DNA of 64,000 nucleotides from Ktedonobacter racemifer DSM 44963 (GCF_000178855.1 NZ_ADVG01000004.1:1364001-1428000); one strand, 5' to 3'; positions 17,450 to 27,852 are shown, counted from the stretch's first letter. The notes: generated by a model from the letters alone, not told the origin. Made by a program: numbers and translations.

Positions 17450-18656
17450 TCAGTATGTGGGAGCACCCACTGGACGGACTGCCACGCCCACGATCCCTTG
17501 CCCGAAGGAGTCAGGGATTGCTTTTCGGATAATGTTGAGGCTGCCATTCACATCGGCATTGATACGCCTGCCAGTACTGGTACGAAACAAGCCACGTTTG
17601 ATGCGTTTGCCCAGGTAGTGCTCATGATGGCAAATTGGCTCAAGATCAAGAAAGCTACACTTACTGGTGTGGCTTTCTTCTTGGAGGATCACATGTATTC
17701 CCACCAATTCTGCTTTCTATTTGAGCATATCAATGAAGCGAGCAAAGGGGATTTGCACAAACTGTTGATTGTTGCGCTTCCCTATGTTGATTTCTTGCTT
17801 CCACCCATCGTTCTTCCCGATTACGACTGTTCCTATACCTTCCTCAACGAGATGCTCGATGATACGATGGCTTTGGGTGTGCAAGTAATGATCAATTTTG
17901 CGTGTGCGCTTCTGGGTAAGGCGTTCTAAACGAGTGGAGGTATGACGCTTGTGCTTGCTGAGATGGCTCTGTAACCTTGCACGTTCTTTGTTATACCATT
18001 GGTTGATGTGCTTCAGCGGACGCCCGTTAACCAGCAGAGGCGTAAAGCCTGCTTTGTTTGATGTTAGCGTTGCTACGTTGTTCAATCCAATATCGATACC
18101 AGCGACGAGCAAAGGATCAACTCCTGCGTGTTTGGGTTCTTGTTCGTAGACCACTTCCATAATATAGAACCCACTACGAGGAATGATACGAGCTTGTTTG
18201 ACGTTGTTCTGTTTGGTAGGAATCTCGATTCCCAGTTGTGATGGAGCAATCATTCCTCGCTTCTTGAGGGCTTTCTTCGAGAGAGCTTGTCTATCGTAAA
18301 TGAGGATATTGCGCCCCTTTTGTTTGTCTTTGTACGCGAGGCAGCTTAGGACGACCTTGAAACTTCGATGGATCTTCAAACCACGCTGCAAGCCCTTTAC
18401 GAAACGACTTCCAGTTCTTCTCAAGAAGCCGAAGGACATCATTGCTCACTTTACGCGGCAAGGCTTGGTAGGCTTCGGTGTCCTTCACCAGATGATAGAC
18501 CTCAGCTATACTGAGGTACGTACCCGTATGGATGAAGGATTGGCGCATGCGGTAGTTCGCGAGATTATAGAGGTTTTTGGAGGCGAAGGAGGCTGCATCG
18601 ATGGCAGTATACCGAGAATCACCTTTGCAGATGATATGCCGCTCAACGAGTTGCAT
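17450..18656 (-). pseudogene. tnpB: Decayed tnpB of the type without zinc finger
   Basis: Transcribed leftwards from ATG 18656 (MQLVERHIICKGDSRYTA). A frameshift near 18340 separates GRPKLPR from YKDKQKGRN. A TAG replaces a Tyr codon in DMLK-stop-KAELVGIHV near 17718. The rest runs to the stop at 17450. RuvC-I is VAGIDIGLNN. At the RuvC-II position the sequence is GTVVIGKNDGWKQE, with Gly instead of Glu. RuvC-III is INADVNGSLNIIRK. There is no CxxC zinc finger. It is closely related to the intron-split tnpB at 44402-48056. Confidence 0.82.
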
Positions 18657-18689
18657 CCTACAGCACCTCTTTTCCTTTTATTTCCCTGT

Positions 18690-18718
18690 ATTGTACTATA
18701 AATGCCAGTATATGTCAA
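18690..18718 (-). promoter_or_regulatory. Promoter of the decayed minus-strand tnpB
   Basis: On the minus strand TTGACA (18718-18713) and TACAAT (18695-18690) are 17 bp apart, about 34 nt before the ATG at 18656. Confidence 0.6.
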
Positions 18719-19039
18719 TATTTGACAATCTATGGCACTATTTCTTAGGAAAGATCTTAACACTGATCTAATGTTGTGCTTAAGTTTTTACGGTCCCTGG
18801 CCGAACAAGATAAACGAGACATAACGCATGATTTTTCTTTCAACGGCTACGAAAGCCTCTTAAAAACGTAGCAATGTAAGATTTTTTATGTTATACTGTC
18901 ACCAGACACTGTATTGGTGCATAGTTGCTCAAATTCGAGATGACCTTCTGTTATGAGACCCTTGTTTTGAAGCTGCGCGCGCGATACAGAGATTAGTTTA
19001 TCGGGAAACTTTCCCTTTGTTTAGAATTGAGAGTAACAC
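18719..19039. other. Intergenic region before the zinc-ribbon/rpsU operon
   Basis: No gene is visible. The stretch just before 19040 (TAGAATTGAGAGTAACAC) offers a weak GAGAG ribosome-binding site for the next gene. I see no convincing riboswitch or promoter pair. Confidence 0.5.
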
Positions 19040-19408
19040 ATGTCTTTAAGTGACCAGGTACTGTATTGCCGCGACTGCAATCAGGAATTCATTTTCACCG
19101 TTGGAGAGCAGGAGTTTTTCGCTAGCCGTGGTTTGACTAACACCCCCACACGTTGTCCTTCTTGCCGTTCCTCGCGCAGACAGTCTGGTGGTCGTCGTGA
19201 CAGCTTTGGGTCTCAGGGTGGCGGCAGTTACCAGCAGCGCGAGCCTCGCCAGATGTACACAACCGTTTGTGCGAGCTGTGGTAACGAAGCCCAGGTTCCT
19301 TTCCAGCCTCGCGCTGACCGTCCTGTCTACTGCCGTGATTGCTATCAGGCGCAGCCTTCTTCTCAGCGTTCCTCTGGCGGCAGCAGCCGCGGTAGATCGC
19401 GCTGGTAA
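19040..19408 (+). CDS. CxxC-x17-CxxC zinc-ribbon protein
   Basis: The 122-aa protein has an N-terminal zinc ribbon (YCRDCNQEFIFTVGEQEFF...CPSC), a Gly/Ser/Arg-rich linker, a second CxxC pair spaced as CASCGNEAQVPFQPRADRPVYCRDC, and an SSGGSSRGRSRW tail. This double-ribbon layout occurs in a family of small proteins common in Chloroflexota and related phyla, often next to translation or cold-shock genes. The basic, flexible linker suggests nucleic acid binding. It ends 5 nt before rpsU, so the two are probably one operon. Confidence 0.85.
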   Translation: MSLSDQVLYCRDCNQEFIFTVGEQEFFASRGLTNTPTRCPSCRSSRRQSGGRRDSFGSQGGGSYQQREPRQMYTTVCASCGNEAQVPFQPRADRPVYCRDCYQAQPSSQRSSGGSSRGRSRW

Positions 19409-19413
19409 GCCTG

Positions 19414-19596
19414 ATGAGTCAAGTTATTGTAGGACCAGACGATTCCTTCGAGTTTGCCCTTAAACGCTTCTCACGTAAAGTGCAGCAGGCGGGTACCCTG
19501 GCAGAGGCACGTAGACGCAGATTCTACGAAAGTCCCCAGGAGAGGCGCAAACGCAAGGCGGAGAGCTCCAAGCGCCGTCAGCGTCGCAGCCGCTAA
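19414..19596 (+). CDS. rpsU: Small ribosomal subunit protein bS21
   Basis: The 60-aa product matches bS21: an N-terminal VIVGPDDSFEFALKRFSRKV, a helical RRRRFYESPQERRKRKAE segment and a basic C-terminal tail. It binds the 30S subunit near the 3' end of 16S rRNA and helps select mRNA start sites. It sits 5 nt after the zinc-ribbon gene and is followed by a strong terminator. Confidence 0.95.
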   Translation: MSQVIVGPDDSFEFALKRFSRKVQQAGTLAEARRRRFYESPQERRKRKAESSKRRQRRSR

Positions 19597-19612
19597 GTCG
19601 CTTTGTCCAAAC

Positions 19613-19668
19613 AAAAACCAAAGAAGACCCCGTCATCTATGCAGGTGGCGGGGTCTTCTTTGGTTTTT
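19613..19668 (+). terminator. Terminator after rpsU
   Basis: A perfect 20-bp stem (19613-19632 with 19649-19668) has a 16-nt loop and ends in TTTTT. Because the other arm starts with AAAAA, it can work in both directions. Confidence 0.88.
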
Positions 19669-19798
19669 GCATGCGCAAGTAGCGGGACGGAAAAATGTTT
19701 GCCTCGTTAGGTTTTCTGTTTAGAGAATGTTTCCTCTGTGTTCATGAGGTATACTGTTGCGAGACTCATCGTGAAGATATCAGGAAGTCTGAGGGAGC

Positions 19799-20698
19799 GT
19801 GATTGTGAATACAGAGGAATCCACTGGCACAGGAAAATCAGCTTTCCCCTTGACGAGAGTAGATATTGAACGACTCTTAAGCACTGTCGAGAAGAGTGCT
19901 CAACTTGATCTCCATCTTCAAAATCTGCGAGAGATTGATCTCTCCTACATGGATTTGCAAGGGACAAACTTGCAAGGGGCTGACTTGCAAGGAGCTAATC
20001 TTCGAGGGGCTAATCTCTCTGAGGTGGATCTGCAAGGAGCCAATCTTAGTGAGGCAGACCTTGATGGGGCAGATCTGAGTCATGCCCATTTGGGCGATAC
20101 AGAAGCGAATCGCGTGAAGTTTCACGGAGCAAAGCTCAGCTATGCGATCCTCAGAGAAGTCGATCTACGTGGATTTAACCTAACAGAACTTGACCTGGAG
20201 AATGCCGATCTGAACGGGACCGATCTGAGGGGGGCGGTGCTTCATGGAGCAAATTTACAGGGAGCAGATTTGAGTACCGTGCGCCTGGACGGCCCTGAGT
20301 TGCGAAGCGCCATCTTGCATCGTGGTGCGTTTCTCAGCACTAGAGGAGGATACCGGGGTCGAGGAAGGGAGACCAGGAAACAGGTAGCTCCGGCGGCTCA
20401 GGCCATACTCATGGAAGAACATTTTTTGCCTATTCAAGGGCAGGAGAGAAAGCAAGTTAAGCCAATCTTTTCCGAGCGGGAAGCCTACCTTTTCGGAGAG
20501 CAGGCTCTCCTGGCTGGCTCTGATCCAGAAAAACTTCGTGGACTTTTTCCACAAGGTTTTTCCTTTGCTCAGGCTCGCAACCTCTTTGACACCTGGCTCG
20601 TTCAGACGGGAAATGACTACAACGAGCAAACACTTCAGGCCATGTGGATTGGATTTGCCCATCGCATCTGTGACTTATATCATAAAAACGAATCATAA
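19799..20698 (+). CDS. Pentapeptide-repeat protein
   Basis: The 299-aa product starts at GTG 19799, with GAGGGAG just upstream. A second GTG at 19805 is an alternative start. After a helical N-terminus, residues about 45-185 are pentapeptide repeats (LQGADLQGANLRGANL and so on), predicted to form a beta-helix. The C-terminal 110 residues are a charged linker and a helical region (FSEREAYLFGEQALLAGSDP... FAQARNLFDTWLVQTGND) unrelated to the C-terminal domain of the protein at 10322. Function is unknown. It stands alone, followed by a bidirectional terminator. Confidence 0.85.
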   Translation: MIVNTEESTGTGKSAFPLTRVDIERLLSTVEKSAQLDLHLQNLREIDLSYMDLQGTNLQGADLQGANLRGANLSEVDLQGANLSEADLDGADLSHAHLGDTEANRVKFHGAKLSYAILREVDLRGFNLTELDLENADLNGTDLRGAVLHGANLQGADLSTVRLDGPELRSAILHRGAFLSTRGGYRGRGRETRKQVAPAAQAILMEEHFLPIQGQERKQVKPIFSEREAYLFGEQALLAGSDPEKLRGLFPQGFSFAQARNLFDTWLVQTGNDYNEQTLQAMWIGFAHRICDLYHKNES

Positions 20699-20778
20699 GC
20701 GAAAGATAGTTCATGATGCGGTCTGTCAATTATTCTGTCAATTATAAATTAGACATGGGAACAAGTCTGGATCTTCAT

Positions 20779-20820
20779 AGAGGCGCCAGGTTGACGGCAA
20801 ACCGTCAACCTGGCGCCTCT
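20779..20820. terminator. Bidirectional terminator between converging genes
   Basis: A perfect 19-bp GC-rich stem (20779-20797, 20802-20820) with a CAAA loop lies between the ends of the pentapeptide gene and the GNAT gene. A U-run is lacking, so Rho-independence is uncertain. Confidence 0.7.
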
Positions 20821-20827
20821 GCTTTGC

Positions 20828-21316
20828 TTATTCCCAGATGAGTTCCATTTCGGGGACGTGATTGTGTTTAATGGCGAAGCCGAGCTTTTCGTAGACGGGC
20901 TGGCCGTCCTGGGTGGCATAGAGACAAATGCGGTGTGCGCTGGTCATTTTGATAAAGGCGAGCATGTCTTGCAGGATGCGCGTGGCGAGGCCGTGTTTGC
21001 GCCAGGCGGGGGTGGTATACATGTTTAAGATGAGGGCCTCTTTGCCGGAGAAGTGCCTGGGCGAGGGTGGTTTCTCGATGAAGATGAGGCCGCCGCACGC
21101 GACGATTTCGCCCTCGGCCTCAGCGACCCAGCTATGATAACTTTCGTCGGCGATCTTTGCCAGGAAGTATCTGCGGCACTCCCCCTCCAGGGCGGAGAAG
21201 ATGGCTTCATCCTTAACTTTGCGCGTCTCGCGCAGGAAGTCCAGGCGCAGGTGGACGAGGGCCTCGATGTCTTCGAGGACGGCTTTGCGGAGTGTGGGGA
21301 TGGTCTGTATACTCAT
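20828..21316 (-). CDS. GNAT-family N-acetyltransferase
   Basis: The 162-aa protein covers a full GNAT fold: IRKAVLEDIEALVHLRL-like start, VAEAEGEIVACGGLIF in strands 2-3, and the acetyl-CoA loop region ILNMYTTPAWRKHGLATRIL (motif A with R-x-x-G-x-A), then GFAIKHN near the end. Acyl acceptor is unknown. It may acetylate small molecules or protein termini. The gene is monocistronic and converges with the pentapeptide gene. Confidence 0.88.
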   Translation of the reverse strand: MSIQTIPTLRKAVLEDIEALVHLRLDFLRETRKVKDEAIFSALEGECRRYFLAKIADESYHSWVAEAEGEIVACGGLIFIEKPPSPRHFSGKEALILNMYTTPAWRKHGLATRILQDMLAFIKMTSAHRICLYATQDGQPVYEKLGFAIKHNHVPEMELIWE

Positions 21317-21404
21317 GTAAGATGGTTTACCCTATTCTAGTGAGAGAAAAAATACCTTAACGTCCCTCATTCTAGCACATCAATTTAAAGGTTAGCGCCG
21401 GGTG

Positions 21405-21540
21405 CTACTCAATCCAGATGTCGGTGGAGTAGCGGCCGCTGCTGCTCAGTTGCTGGAGCCAGGTCTTGGCCTCTGGCTGGGTGGCGCCGGTGTACTCGCG
21501 GTAGATGCGATAGAGTGTCTCGCGGACGGCGGATTTGTCG
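21405..21540 (-). pseudogene. Remnant of the C-terminus of a cytochrome P450/NADPH reductase
   Basis: The minus strand encodes DKSAVRETLYRIYREYTGAT, then about 20 residues ending GRYSTDIWIE and a stop at 21405. This is the typical last 45 residues of diflavin reductases, including CYP102-like fused P450s (reductase tails read like VREALYRIYxExTGA...GRYVxDVW). Nothing upstream continues the frame past about 21540, where CCCCCTAACGGGGG begins. The rest of the gene has been lost. Confidence 0.65.
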
Positions 21541-21871
21541 TCCCCCTAACGGGGGTATTAAAATCTTGTATAAAATTGCGCGTTTCACCCAATTCTCCTA
21601 GTGGCGCTGGTTCTTTTTCAAGGGGTTCCTCTGGTATAATGTAAGGGATTATTTCATTTTAAAGGCATAGATGGCCATTCAGGCAGGTAACTTGTACGGG
21701 CCAATCGTACCATTATATGTAGACGCGTGCGCTTGCCCCCGAATGGGGGTCAGCAGCGTCGTCGCCTAACCGGGTTGGGGGCCTTGATGGCTTTCCAGGG
21801 CTAATCATCTCATTTCATGACGTTTCGCGTATTTCATTGTATACTTCGGCGGTGTAAGGAGAGTTTGTGGG
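21541..21871. other. Intergenic region before the SARP gene
   Basis: Contains a short hairpin (CCCCCTAACGGGGG, 21542-21555), a second one (TTGCCCCCGAATGGGGGTCA near 21733-21753) and GTAGACGCGTGCGC near 21720. No gene was found. The downstream part ends with AAGGAGAG, the ribosome-binding site of the SARP gene. Confidence 0.5.
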
Positions 21872-24800
21872 ATGAATAGCAAAACGACATATCATCAGCA
21901 AGTCAGCTATTGTGGTAAGCCACGCTGCCGAAAGTGCCGCGAGGGGACGGGTCATGGGCCGTACTGGTATGCGTATAAGACGGTCGATGGGCGCACCACG
22001 CGTACATATATTGGTAAAAACCTGCCGCCGGAGATTCAGGCCCAGCTTGAGGGTCGCTCTGAGACCTCCGCGCTGGCGGAGGCCAGTTCGCAGTCTCAGG
22101 CCCTGGTCCGCATCTATGTGTTGGGCCAGTTCCGCCTGGAGCGCCGCTCTCCCCGCTCGGGCGAGTGGCAGACAGTGACGGAATCGACCTGGCAGCACCA
22201 GCGGGTGCGCGCCCTGCTGGCGTCCCTGGTCTGCGCGAATGGGCGCAAGATGGGTCGTGAGCAGATTATTGAGATGCTCTGGCAAGATCTCGATTATGAG
22301 ACGGCCTCCAATCGCCTGGATCGCGCCGTCTATAGCCTGCGCCAGCTCTTTGAGCCACAACGTAGCCGTCCCGCGACCTCCCCACTCCTGCTAACCGAGC
22401 GTGAAGTCCTGGTCCTGGGCGATCAATCCCAGGTCTGGATCGATGCCGATGCCTTTGAGCAGTTGTTGACCCAGGCCAATGCATTGATACATAGCGATCC
22501 AGGACAGGCCGAGAAGCGCCTGAACGAGGCGGCGACGCTCTATGGCGGCTCCTTCCTCCCCGAGATGCGCAAGATGGAGTGGTCCGGTGCGCGCCGCAGC
22601 TCGCTACAAAGGAGCTGGATCGGCATGCTGCTGGAACTGGCCGATATGCGTACCCAGCGCGAAGCCTTTCAGGATGCCATTATACCCCTTGACCGCCTGC
22701 TCGCGGTCGATCCCACTAATGAGGCCGCCGTACAGCGCATAATGAAGCTACTGGTCCACCTGGACCGGCGCGGCGAGGCCTTGCGCGCCTATAAGCACCT
22801 GGCCCAGGTCCTGCGCCAGGAGTATAATATCGTCCCTCTGCCGGATACGCGCCAGCTCTATGAAGATCTCAAGCGTGGCAATAAGAGCGTCGCGACCGAG
22901 GTGCGCGGGTCCGCCATAGGGGTTGCCGAGCAGATCGCGAGCGCCCAGGCCACGCGCACCGGCGGTACTGAGACCAGCCCGGCCATCCAGATTGGGCGTG
23001 CCCACCAGAGTCCCTTGATTGGTCGCGAGAAGGAGCTGGCGATCCTGCGCGAGATGGTTGAGACGACCGAGCACGCCGCGCGCTTCAAGCTGACCGTGCA
23101 GAAGAAGACCATCGCCTCGACCCTGGATACCCCACGCCGTCCGCAGTGCGGTGTGCTGATGGGCGAGGTTGGCATTGGCAAGACGCGCCTGGCCGAGGAG
23201 CTGAGCCGCGAGGCACGGGGCAAGAGCTGGGCCGTGGCCTGGAGTCGTGTCTATGCCCAGGAAGGCTCGATCCCCTATCGTCTCTGGACCGAGGTGTTGC
23301 GCAAGGCCACGACCCAGGGAGCATGGCAACGCCAGGAGCTGACGCGCCGCCCCCTTGTCTTCCAGCCGCTGACCGCGCTCCTGCCCGAGCTGACGGAGTT
23401 CCTGCCGCCCGTGGCGCTGACGCCGCCCCTGCCACCTGAGCAGGAGCAGTTGCGCCTCTGGGAGGCCACACGCGAACTGCTCACACTTATCAGCGAGAGC
23501 ACGCCCCTGATTATCGCCCTCGACGACCTGCAATGGGCCGATGGCAGCAGTTGCGAGCTACTGGCCTACCTGGCGCGGCGCATCCAGGGCTACCCCATCG
23601 TTATCGTCGGTACCTGCCGCGACAACGAACTCCCGCTCAATCATCCGCTTAAGGCCCTGCTCACCGACCTGCAACGCGAGCATGCCGTCGAGACCGTCAG
23701 CCTGGAACCCCTGGAGACGGAGCAGATCAGCACACTCGTCTCCTATGTCTCCAATATCTCGCAGCCCCTCGCGCAGAGCATCAGTAAGCGCGCCGATGGC
23801 AACCCCTTCTTCGCTGAGGAGCTGGCGCGTGGCCTCGGCGCGCAGTTGGCGACCGCCTCCGCCAGCACTGGCCAGAACGGTAACGGCCACACTACAGTAA
23901 GGGGCACATTAGGCAAGGTCAATGCCAATGGCGAGGAGCCTCTACCCGACACCATCTCCGCCGTGCTCGACCTGCGCCTGGAGCGCCTGAGCGACGCCTG
24001 CCGCCGCCTGTTGCAGAAGGCCGCCGTCCTGGGAGGCTCCTTCCAGTTCCAGGTCATCTGTGCTATGGAGGCCAACACGCCCGACATGGACGAAGACCTC
24101 GTGCTAGACCTGCTCGAAGAGGGCCTGACCTCTGGCATGCTCACCGAAGAGGGCACGGGCACCCGTGTCACCTACCAGTTCTGGCATCCCCTGCTCGTCA
24201 GCCACCTCTACGACAGGCTCTCAGCCGCACGCCGTGCCAGTCTGCACCGCCGCGCCGCTGATGTCTTCCAGCAGATGTACGGCGACCACGAGGAGCACGC
24301 CGCCACCATCACCGACCACCTCGTCAAGGGTGGGGCCATCTCCAGCAAAATCGCGCACTTCGCCGAGCTGGCGGCCCGCTTCTCCTACAGCCTCTCCGCC
24401 TACCCCGACGCCGAGAAGCACTACAAGATCGCCCTCGAAAACCTCGACCGCACCACCCAGAACCAGGAGCACTACGCGTACTTGCTGGAGTGCGTGGGCG
24501 AATGTACGCGATTTCAGGGAAAATTTGAAGAAGCACGTAGCTTTTATGAGCAAGCACTTGAAGAGCATAGAAAACTTAATGGTTATAATGCCTTCTCTAA
24601 GGAGGAGGCTCAAATACAAGCTTTGCTGCTATGTGAGATTGGCAGTAATTGGTACGAGGTTGGCAATGCGCAAAAAGCTCAGCAATTCTACCAGCTGAGT
24701 GAGGAGCTACTTAAAAAAGTTGATATCACAGCTGGTCATGCCTGGGCATATCTTTGGTATTGGGAGAGTCGTAATAGCTGGAGAGAAGGGAATTATAATA

Positions 24801-25990
24801 GGGCGAGAGAAGTGCTATTAGAAGCAATTCACCTATTTGAAGATACGACAAACCGAGGAAATAGCGGCATAGGGAAGCTTAGCTACTCAACTCAAATACA
24901 GAGGACTTTACTGGGTGACCCCGTCATCCTAGGGCGTATGTATAATCTCTTAGGAATGATTGAAACGGCTAGTGGTAGAAGTAGTGATGGACTTAATTAC
25001 TACAGTAAAGCTTTGACGATTTTTGAGCAGTATGACCAGGCTAGAGATATTGCCTTGTTATCTTGCAACATGGGTGATGTGCATTTGAGAAGGGCTGAAT
25101 TTGAACAATCTCAAGCTGCTTTGAGACGCTCTTTAAATCTTGCTGAGCGTGTTGGTGAGACTCAATTAATATCTTTTGCTCGCGGCAACTTAGGTGTCTT
25201 GGATGCTCGCAGGGGAAACTTGCGAGAAGCAGAAGCGGATCTAGAGCAAAGTATTGCAGATGCAGAGAGTCTTAATCAGACAGCTATTATTAGTATTATG
25301 CAAGCCACACTTGCCACAGTACAACAGGATTTAGGAAAGCTAAGTAAAGCTAGAGTTGCTTTAAGACAAGCTTTGAAGCTTAGTTATTCCATGCAAATTC
25401 CTCCGTATACAGGAATGAGTCTAGTTTCATTAGGTAACTTACGCTTAAGACAGTATTTGGAAAGCGTAATGGGCGAAGAAAATCATCTTACACAAAGCAT
25501 GTTTTTGAAAAAAGCCAGGCTTACTCTGGAAAAGGCTCTCAATATTGAGGGCCTGGAAGTTGAAACGAGAATTGAGGGCCAATTGGCTCTGGCTGAAGTT
25601 TGGCTTCTAATGGGAGAAGACGTAAAGGCTGACGAGCAGGTGGAGCAAGCTTCTGCTAATATTGATAAATATGAGCTTACATGGCTGCAATGCCTTGAGC
25701 AGCGCATCCTTGGGAACGTAAAAGCACATGCAGCGAATGTAGTAGAAGCAGCTCGAAGCTATGATCATGCCTTGAGCGCTTCACGTAAATACGGTATGCG
25801 CCTTGAAGAGGCCCACACACTCTTGAGCTACGGGCAACTTCTGCTTAAGAAGCATCCTGATCTTGCAAATCACGAAGAGCAAAGTTACCAGCGTGGTATG
25901 CGCTATTTGCAAGACGCCCTGCGTATCTTCAAAGAATGTGGTGCGGAGTTGGATGCCCGGCGTGCCGAAAAGATCCTCGAAGACCTGTAA
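21872..25990 (+). CDS. SARP-type regulator with AAA ATPase and TPR domains
   Basis: The 1372-aa protein starts at ATG 21872 behind AAGGAGAG. Residues 1-60 form a small Cys-containing module (CGKPRCRKCREGTGHGPYWYAY). Residues about 80-180 are a winged-helix DNA-binding domain, followed by a bacterial transcriptional activation (BTAD) domain to about 330. A STAND/AAA ATPase follows, with Walker A MGEVGIGKTRLAEEL near 430 and Walker B LIIALDDLQWADG near 553. The C-terminal 550 residues are TPR repeats. Such AfsR-like proteins switch on secondary metabolism or stress genes after ligand or protein sensing. The codon and base composition changes sharply near 24,490, from GC-rich to AT-rich, within one frame. 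Confidence 0.9.
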   Translation: MNSKTTYHQQVSYCGKPRCRKCREGTGHGPYWYAYKTVDGRTTRTYIGKNLPPEIQAQLEGRSETSALAEASSQSQALVRIYVLGQFRLERRSPRSGEWQTVTESTWQHQRVRALLASLVCANGRKMGREQIIEMLWQDLDYETASNRLDRAVYSLRQLFEPQRSRPATSPLLLTEREVLVLGDQSQVWIDADAFEQLLTQANALIHSDPGQAEKRLNEAATLYGGSFLPEMRKMEWSGARRSSLQRSWIGMLLELADMRTQREAFQDAIIPLDRLLAVDPTNEAAVQRIMKLLVHLDRRGEALRAYKHLAQVLRQEYNIVPLPDTRQLYEDLKRGNKSVATEVRGSAIGVAEQIASAQATRTGGTETSPAIQIGRAHQSPLIGREKELAILREMVETTEHAARFKLTVQKKTIASTLDTPRRPQCGVLMGEVGIGKTRLAEELSREARGKSWAVAWSRVYAQEGSIPYRLWTEVLRKATTQGAWQRQELTRRPLVFQPLTALLPELTEFLPPVALTPPLPPEQEQLRLWEATRELLTLISESTPLIIALDDLQWADGSSCELLAYLARRIQGYPIVIVGTCRDNELPLNHPLKALLTDLQREHAVETVSLEPLETEQISTLVSYVSNISQPLAQSISKRADGNPFFAEELARGLGAQLATASASTGQNGNGHTTVRGTLGKVNANGEEPLPDTISAVLDLRLERLSDACRRLLQKAAVLGGSFQFQVICAMEANTPDMDEDLVLDLLEEGLTSGMLTEEGTGTRVTYQFWHPLLVSHLYDRLSAARRASLHRRAADVFQQMYGDHEEHAATITDHLVKGGAISSKIAHFAELAARFSYSLSAYPDAEKHYKIALENLDRTTQNQEHYAYLLECVGECTRFQGKFEEARSFYEQALEEHRKLNGYNAFSKEEAQIQALLLCEIGSNWYEVGNAQKAQQFYQLSEELLKKVDITAGHAWAYLWYWESRNSWREGNYNRAREVLLEAIHLFEDTTNRGNSGIGKLSYSTQIQRTLLGDPVILGRMYNLLGMIETASGRSSDGLNYYSKALTIFEQYDQARDIALLSCNMGDVHLRRAEFEQSQAALRRSLNLAERVGETQLISFARGNLGVLDARRGNLREAEADLEQSIADAESLNQTAIISIMQATLATVQQDLGKLSKARVALRQALKLSYSMQIPPYTGMSLVSLGNLRLRQYLESVMGEENHLTQSMFLKKARLTLEKALNIEGLEVETRIEGQLALAEVWLLMGEDVKADEQVEQASANIDKYELTWLQCLEQRILGNVKAHAANVVEAARSYDHALSASRKYGMRLEEAHTLLSYGQLLLKKHPDLANHEEQSYQRGMRYLQDALRIFKECGAELDARRAEKILEDL

Positions 25991-27618
25991 ATTATGGTGG
26001 GGGTGCCCCTGCGTGTAACAATGGAATTTTTGCATTTCTGATTGAAATTTCGATTGTTTGTATCATGTGTTCTCAGGATTTGGAGGAAAAATAGAAGAAA
26101 CGCTCTGGTTTTTCCATACAGCGAACACCAGAGCATCTCTCGGATGTTTTGTCTACGTTTCTGAACATCAGATATCTCTTGCGGCGTTAGAAGAAGGGAA
26201 TACGAATCGCCATGAACAGCGATTACGCTGAGTATTATCACCGTACCCTGCAACAGGGGTCAAACCGGTCGTGTGTGGGCCTAAAAAGCTGTTCTATACA
26301 TTCAAGCAAGAGGCGTGGGAACCTGATGCAGAGGGTTGAGGCCAGCCCTCATCTCCAGGTTCTCTCCGGTATGTGATGGAAACGAAAGAGGCCTGGGTGC
26401 TTTGAGAATATCCAACGAATGAAGGATGGGGATTTCTGTCATCATGTTGTGTCTACCTTCCATAATGATGAGGTCATGTAGTTCTTACGTATTGAATGGT
26501 CGTTGGAGAATGAGGGGAAGACAGGAAAGGGATCAACGGAAGCACCACACGACTTGCTCCTAGTATACTGAAAAGCCCGCCAAAAAGGGAAGAGGAAAAC
26601 CACCCAATAGTGGGCGAAGTCATTCCCTATTTTAGGCGAACTGGGCACATGTGTGGCTTCTCCAGGTTGGTGAAGCCAAGAAAGAAAAGATGACCGGCAG
26701 ACAATGATGTATGACAAAGAAAAGTCTACCTGTGTGCGCATACGCATTGAAACATGAGCAGGAGTGCCTAGTTGAAAAGCACAATGCCAAGAACTCAGGA
26801 GTATCCCATGATTTTTTTGTAAAGCGCCTGGAAGTGAGCACGCCGTGTAACCATGCCTCTCTCTCAATCGTACTACAATTGAACATGCGTTCTCTTCTAT
26901 GGGAACCGCAGTGCATAAGAAGGGATATCCGGGTGGATGTTGAGTCTCTCCATTCACTCAGGGTCTCCTGGCACTGCCCGTGCGCCAGGTGGTAGCGTTG
27001 CTCTCTGGCTGCACACGATGTGAAGGCAGAAGCACCCTGTGTTCTGGGCCTGTGTGACGCGGGCCTCTTCCGATGGAAGAATAAACAGACAAATAAGGAG
27101 TTGTTCGAGAGAACGGAGCATCTCACCGCCTTCATCTCGCTCTGCACGGTGCCTCAGGGCACCTGCACGTGGCTTCGGAAGTACTGAACTGGCCCTTGCT
27201 TTTCCGAGGAAAACTGCGCCTTTCGACGGAAGAAGGATGTATGCGCGATGGGAAACGAATGAGGTGGCGCGAGAGTGTCCCCCTGCCTCCTGGTAACATC
27301 ATGAAGTTACGACAAAGCCAAAGCCCTCTTCAAAAGAATGTCATCTGTTTGAGCAATGAATTCTATTATTTATAGAATTACCAAATTTTGGTATTTTCCC
27401 ATCTCAATGGGCTGGAAGAACATGTCCTCGGTTGTATTCGCTACCATCACACGCTGGTCTTTTTGCCACATGTTTTCTGTCTGCTCTGGGTCCATGCGGA
27501 TGCGACTGTGTCTGCGTGTATGGATGAAATGTCATCTATTCTTTTCACAACATTGAGGAGAATGAGTGTGGCACATACCAGAAGATGCCATCCCGAATGT
27601 TGGTTCTTCCGCACTTTC

Positions 27619-27852
27619 GATACCGCTGGCGAATCCTCCTCAGGAGCATCAAGATGGCATTGTAAAGAGCGCATCTGGATCTCAATCACGCTGAAGACGC
27701 ATAGATCTTTAGCGTGATGCAGAAGAGATCAACAATTGCATCTTTTGCTGGGCATCTGCGTGGTTCGTGAATGCTAGCCGCTCCGAGAACATCCACAATA
27801 CACATGTTACCTGGCTGTCTCATGGCTCTCTCCAAGGTTCGCCAGCGGTATC
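27619..27852. mobile_element. 234-bp MITE with GATACC ends
   Basis: The termini GATACCGCTGGCGAATCC and its complement (18 positions with one mismatch) enclose 234 bp without a gene. The 6-bp repeat ACTTTC flanks it at 27613-27618 and 27853-27858. Removing the element and one repeat restores CTTCCGCACTTTCCGTGCT, a word also seen at 30577-30595. This confirms an insertion. Confidence 0.75.

Noticed and set aside
26442..27147. Two 171-codon minus-strand frames in the 26-28 kb gap
   Set aside because: They overlap in different frames, lack start signals and show no domain pattern.
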